From Gemmataceae bacterium (lineage in GTDB: Bacteria > Planctomycetota > Planctomycetia > Gemmatales > Gemmataceae), in the NCBI GenBank assembly GCA_947474875.1, contig CANJKY010000129.1, positions 1-7,935 of the forward strand: a stretch of 7,935 nt of DNA. The letters are read 5' to 3'. The number at the start of each line of letters is the position of its first letter. The first letter of the stretch is position 1. The translations under genes were made by a program, and so were the position numbers. The notes below the pieces were generated by a model. That model was given only the letters and a program-made list of their open reading frames with translations. It was not told where the DNA came from and did not search any database. Below, one piece after another: positions 7,321 to 7,935 of the stretch.

Positions 7321-7881
7321 TCAGCCTTCCATCACTTCCTTCTCTTTGGCGGCGGCCGCCTGGTCGATCTTCGCCTCGTACTGCTTGAGCAGGTCCTGCA
7401 CCTTCTCCTTCCCCTTGTCCCGGTCGTCCTCGGTCATGGCCTTCGCCTTCTCGGCGTCGTCGAACTGCTTGTTCGCGTCCCGGCGGATGTTCCGGCAGCT
7501 CACCTTGGCCGCCTCCGCCTGCTTCTTGATCTGGGCGACGATCTTCTTCCGCTGGTCGCCGCTCATGGCCGGGATGCTCAGCCGGATCACCTTGCCGTCG
7601 TTGTTCGGCGCCAGCCCCAGGTCGGAGCTGCGGATGGCCTTCTCGATCTCCTTCAGGTCCTCCGCCTGGAACGCCTTGATCTGGATGGTGGACGGGTCCG
7701 GGCAGGACACGTTGGCGATCTGCTTGACCGGCGTCGGGCTGCCGTAGTACTCCACCCGGATGCTGTCCAGCATGGCCGGGGTGGCCCGCCCGGTGCGAAG
7801 CCCTTGCAGCTCCCCGCGGAACACCCCGAGGGCCTTCTCCATGCGGTCGGTGGCGTCTTTCAGGTACTGTGGTGCGCTCAT
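7321..7881 (-). CDS. frr: Ribosome recycling factor
   Basis: At 186 residues this is the standard length for RRF, which works with EF-G in the cytoplasm to split post-termination ribosomes and release mRNA and tRNA. Clear family signatures run the full length: LRTGRATPAMLD (28-39), VEYYGSPTPVKQIANV (43-58), PDPSTIQI (61-68), IEKAIRSSDLGLAPNNDG (79-96), the helix segment AKVSCRNIRRDAN (125-137) with the conserved Arg pair 133-134, and the Lys/Glu-rich C-terminal helix ending KEVMEG. Domain I is the long helical bundle formed by both ends; domain II is the central part, about residues 31-105. ATG 7881 follows AGGA (plus-strand tcct at 7889-7892) with a 7-base spacer, the best Shine-Dalgarno in the window. 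pyrH often precedes frr in bacteria; it is not seen in the 54 bases available upstream. Confidence 0.98.
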   Translation of the reverse strand: MSAPQYLKDATDRMEKALGVFRGELQGLRTGRATPAMLDSIRVEYYGSPTPVKQIANVSCPDPSTIQIKAFQAEDLKEIEKAIRSSDLGLAPNNDGKVIRLSIPAMSGDQRKKIVAQIKKQAEAAKVSCRNIRRDANKQFDDAEKAKAMTEDDRDKGKEKVQDLLKQYEAKIDQAAAAKEKEVMEG

Positions 7882-7896
7882 GACGGGGTCCTGTAG

Positions 7897-7935
7897 GTCC
7901 GGCAGTGCCGGACGTGGAACGTCGGACGTCCGGCA
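7897..7935. repeat. Overlapping short GC palindromes upstream of frr
   Basis: TCCGGCA-G-TGCCGGA at 7898-7912 is a perfect 7-bp inverted repeat around one base. The overlapping 7906-7915 (TGCCGGACGT) is the exact reverse complement of 7926-7935 (ACGTCCGGCA), with a 10-base loop, and GTCCGGCA occurs directly at 7897 and 7928. The two hairpins share an arm and are mutually exclusive. The repeat reaches the window edge and may continue. It could be an intergenic repeat, the end of an upstream gene's terminator, or a structured leader of frr. Confidence 0.5.

Noticed and set aside
4426..7896. A 1156-codon plus-strand open frame antisense to the ATPase and frr
   Set aside because: Its translation is a Gly/Arg/His/Val-rich low-complexity shadow with no domain. 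It crosses the palindromic element and opposes two genes with full family motifs. Long antisense frames are expected at this GC content.

Overview
The window is about 70% GC by eye, densely coded and mostly on the minus strand. It looks like chromosomal DNA of a planctomycete, probably Gemmataceae-like. That placement is inference. It rests on the base composition, a large surface-type protein with a PLEDRTVP motif just after its start, a CACAGAG-type palindromic element, and weak or absent Shine-Dalgarno sites at most starts. No rRNA, tRNA, CRISPR array, transposase or phage gene was seen.

Layout from left to right. (1) 1-1938, minus: the N-terminal 646 residues of a large secreted or surface protein whose C-terminus lies beyond the left edge. 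It has a jellyroll-type domain, a Big_1-like Ig domain and at least six FG-GAP-like repeats. It has no early ATG and appears to start at GTG 1938. (2) 1976-2926, minus: a complete EamA/DMT-family transporter. (3) 2976-4034, plus: a divergent cytoplasmic alpha/beta-hydrolase of the enterochelin esterase/esterase D family with an N-terminal starch-binding-like domain. (4) 4045-4065: a perfect GC hairpin between convergent genes. (5) 4096-7107, minus: a complete P2B (PMCA-type) calcium-transporting ATPase with what looks like an extra membrane hairpin between M1 and M2. (6) 7108-7320: an intergenic region almost filled by a nested imperfect inverted repeat of about 190 bp. (7) 7321-7881, minus: frr, ribosome recycling factor. 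(8) 7882-7935: its leader, with short GC palindromes running to the window edge.

The genes do not form an obvious single pathway. The surface protein and the DMT transporter are 37 bp apart on the same strand and could be co-transcribed. frr and the ATPase share a strand but are separated by the palindromic element. I found no convincing new defence or biosynthetic system. The most unusual items are the ATPase topology, the nested palindromic element and the non-ATG, repeat-decaying surface protein.
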